Shown: positions 6,459 to 7,687 of the stretch, piece by piece
Layout of the letters: each line of letters opens with the position of its first letter
Position numbering within the stretch: the stretch's first letter is position 1
From: Bacteroidota bacterium
GTDB taxonomy: Bacteria > Bacteroidota > Bacteroidia > Flavobacteriales > Weeksellaceae
DNA: 7,687 nt
NCBI GenBank assembly: GCA_023420435.1
Contig: JAEZWE010000184.1
Coordinates: forward strand, 1 to 7,687
Direction of reading: 5' to 3'
Made by a program: the position numbers and the translations under genes
Notes under the pieces: generated by a model
The model's database searches: none
What the model was told of the DNA's origin: nothing
Seen by the model: the letters and a program-made list of their open reading frames with translations, nothing else

Positions 6459-6856
6459 TTAATCTCCATGATCAGCATGATCTGTTGTAAAGTTAATTTT
6501 GAGGATGTAGTTTGATTTTATGGGAATTCCGTTTGGATTGCCGGTTTCCATTTTTTCTTAATTCTTTTCATGGCAAACTCCATATCTTTCTGGAAATCTT
6601 CACTGTTTCTTACTTTAGGAATTACATTCAAAAGTTTCATTTTTCCTGTTTCATCTATTGATATATTGAAAGTAAAAAGTCCGTTAACGGCATAAACTCT
6701 TACATCAACATATCCATGAACCATCCGCATAAACTCTTCCCGGAAAGCGTTTTCTCCACCTGGAAACTCCGGCCTGTTATAAATATTGTTGGTAACGTCT
6801 TGGGTATAAACAAAAATCCCAAAAATCAAACTAAAAAAGAATAATATTTTTTTCAA
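6459..6856 (-). pseudogene. Secreted TonB-C-like protein with a 1-base frameshift near its C-terminus
   Basis: The open frame starts at TTG 6856-6854, three bases after the stop of the preceding paralogue, and encodes a signal peptide (KKILFFFSLIFGIFVYTQ) and a TonB-C-like domain: FPGGENAFREEF, then NGLFTFNISIDETGKM, then KRIKKKWKPAIQ. The frame then reads TEFP and stops at 6520-6518, short of the final domain strand. In the -1 frame from 6530 the sequence continues GIPIKSNYILKINF-TTDHADHGD to TAA 6461-6459. The joined WKPAIQ-(N)GIPIKSNYILKINF aligns with WTPAKCNNVPVSSEMNIQMNF of the intact neighbour, so one base (probably an A in the AAA run at 6534-6532, turning AAC into AC) has been lost. 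The truncated 112-residue product would lack the last beta strand. No slippery heptamer sits at the right place, so programmed frameshifting is unlikely. The non-ATG start may be a further sign of decay or may rely on coupling to the upstream gene. Confidence 0.72.
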
Positions 6857-6859
6857 TTT

Positions 6860-7342
6860 TTATAAATCGGCAGCTATGGAATTAAAATTCATTTGGATAT
6901 TCATTTCAGAAGAAACCGGAACGTTATTGCATTTCGCAGGAGTCCAATTATTTTTAATTCTTCGAACCACATATTGCATATCATCAAAGAAAATATTGCT
7001 GTTCATTACTTTGGGATTTCCTTCTGCATCATAAACTTTTCCTTTTTCATCAATTTTTAAAGTAAATGTAAATTCACCATTAATGGTATAAAAATCTGAG
7101 TTAAGAAATTTAAACATATTATCGCTCAACAATTGCTTATACGCTTTTGCACCGCCTTCAAAACTGGCCGGTTCAAAATTTTGACATCCTTTCGCTTTTA
7201 TTTGGTTAAAAGGAATTTTAATGTCAATTTTCAGAAGATTTTTATTGTTCTCCAGAATAAAAGAATCATCTCTTTGCTCCAAATCGTCTTGTGCAAAACC
7301 ATTGATGAAGCCCAACATAAAAATCAAAATAATAGCTTTCAT
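6860..7342 (-). CDS. Secreted TonB-C-like domain protein (intact paralogue)
   Basis: This is a 160-residue protein starting with ATG. The signal peptide (KAIILIFMLGFINGFAQ, cut after Q18) is followed by a short polar stretch and one TonB-C-like domain: FEGGAKAYKQLLSDNMFKFL (about residues 60-79), then INGEFTFTLKIDEKGKV, then VRRIKNNWTPAKCNNVPVSS and a closing MNIQMNF strand. The two Cys of the mature part (in KGCQNF and AKCNN) could form a disulfide in the periplasm. It has no membrane anchor or Pro-rich spacer, so it is unlikely to act as a true TonB that energises outer-membrane receptors; a periplasmic binding or accessory role is inferred. It is the first and only undamaged member of a tandem trio. 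The 63-nt gap behind lysA (7343-7405) has no convincing terminator, only an A/T-rich 8-bp stem with a 19-nt loop, and only a poor promoter match (TAACTTTA), so read-through from lysA is possible. Confidence 0.75.
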   Translation of the reverse strand: MKAIILIFMLGFINGFAQDDLEQRDDSFILENNKNLLKIDIKIPFNQIKAKGCQNFEPASFEGGAKAYKQLLSDNMFKFLNSDFYTINGEFTFTLKIDEKGKVYDAEGNPKVMNSNIFFDDMQYVVRRIKNNWTPAKCNNVPVSSEMNIQMNFNSIAADL

Positions 7343-7405
7343 AATTTAAAAAACTTCGATATTGGTATAAAGTTAGTTTTTTTATCCATAAAATTCCTGA
7401 TTTTT

Positions 7406-7687
7406 CTACAAAACCTCAATCTGATTTCTCAACAAATCCTCAAATTCATCACGTTTTCTGATTAAATGAGATTTTCCATCTAAAAACAAAACTTCCGCAG
7501 GCTTTAATCGGGAATTGAAGTTGGAACTCATCTCAAAACCATAAGCTCCCGCATTTCTGAAAACCAAAATATCGCCTTCCCGAACTTCGTTCAATTTTCT
7601 GTCCCAAGCAAAAGTATCGGTTTCACAAATATTTCCAACGACGGTATAAATCCTTTCTGCTCCTTTTGGATTGGAAAGATTTTCAAT
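7406..7687 (-). CDS. lysA: Diaminopimelate decarboxylase, C-terminal part (5' end outside window)
   Basis: The frame enters from the right edge and ends at TAG 7408-7406, leaving the last 93 residues. LysA is a PLP enzyme that decarboxylates meso-diaminopimelate to L-lysine, the final step of lysine synthesis. The visible part is the C-terminal beta-barrel domain: VVGNICETDTFAWDRKL holds the conserved Cys of the active site completed across the dimer, and FRNAGAYGFEMSSNFNSR holds the Tyr that contacts the cofactor. The tail, PAEVLFLDGKSHLIRKRDEF, is typical of the family. The PLP-binding Lys lies outside the window. The three TonB-C-like genes follow on the same strand, with no obvious link in function. 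Confidence 0.95.
   Translation of the reverse strand: MENLSNPKGAERIYTVVGNICETDTFAWDRKLNEVREGDILVFRNAGAYGFEMSSNFNSRLKPAEVLFLDGKSHLIRKRDEFEDLLRNQIEVL

Noticed and set aside
6527..6560. Programmed -1 frameshift in the second TonB-C-like gene
   Set aside because: The AAGAAAAAATGG run is upstream of the conserved W-x-P-A, and slipping there would destroy that motif. No X-XXY-YYZ heptamer is present at the point where the frames join.
7368..7375. TAACTTTA as a promoter -7 for the TonB-C-like genes
   Set aside because: It lacks the final G of TAnnTTTG and has no -33 TTG at a suitable distance.
7350..7386. Terminator between lysA and the TonB-C-like genes
   Set aside because: The only stem is 8 bp, almost all A-T, with a 19-nt loop, which is too weak to call.

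Overview
The window looks like a chromosomal stretch from an AT-rich member of the Bacteroidota, most likely Flavobacteriia of the Chryseobacterium/Kaistella (Weeksellaceae) type. The reasons are the protein families (a flavobacterial-style MiaB with its WYGGGPKK insertion, an LptE-type lipoprotein, and a sigma-54 AAA+ regulator with GESGVGKE and GAFTGA), A-rich translation starts instead of strong Shine-Dalgarno sequences, and a TAnnTTTG-type -7 promoter element. No tRNA, rRNA, insertion sequence or CRISPR array was seen.

Layout. Only the first gene is on the plus strand: the 3' part of a DUF4126 membrane protein (1-599). It faces the rest across a bidirectional terminator (611-635). Everything else is on the minus strand. 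Reading in the direction of transcription (high to low coordinates), the order is: the C-terminus of lysA (7687-7406); three tandem genes for small secreted TonB-C-like proteins (7342-5618); miaB (5495-4059); a sigma-54-dependent AAA+ regulator (3950-2679); lptE (2676-2131); and an acidic TPR-containing protein (2131-638). The last three are packed with a 2-nt gap and a 1-nt stop/start overlap, so they almost certainly form one operon joining outer-membrane LPS assembly (LptE) with a transcription activator and a cytoplasmic protein of unknown role.

Two things stand out. First, the lysA-miaB interval holds a decaying paralogue family. The 7342 gene is intact. The next one (6856) has lost the end of its TonB-C domain to a 1-base frameshift. 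The third (6391) has an in-frame TAG at codon 41, between its signal peptide and its first domain. In both broken genes the sequence past the lesion reads on as the expected family sequence, so the true gene boundaries differ from the open frames.

Second, miaB is bracketed by two short-period inverted repeats. A 65-nt palindrome of eight heptamers (GTTYAAN type, four per arm) sits in its leader, and a ~104-nt inverted array of octamers (AATGNGAT type) fills the gap to the regulator gene and supplies the miaB stop codon. A third, direct heptamer array encodes the extra N-terminus of LptE. These appear to be one class of small period-7/8 repeat that inserts at gene borders.
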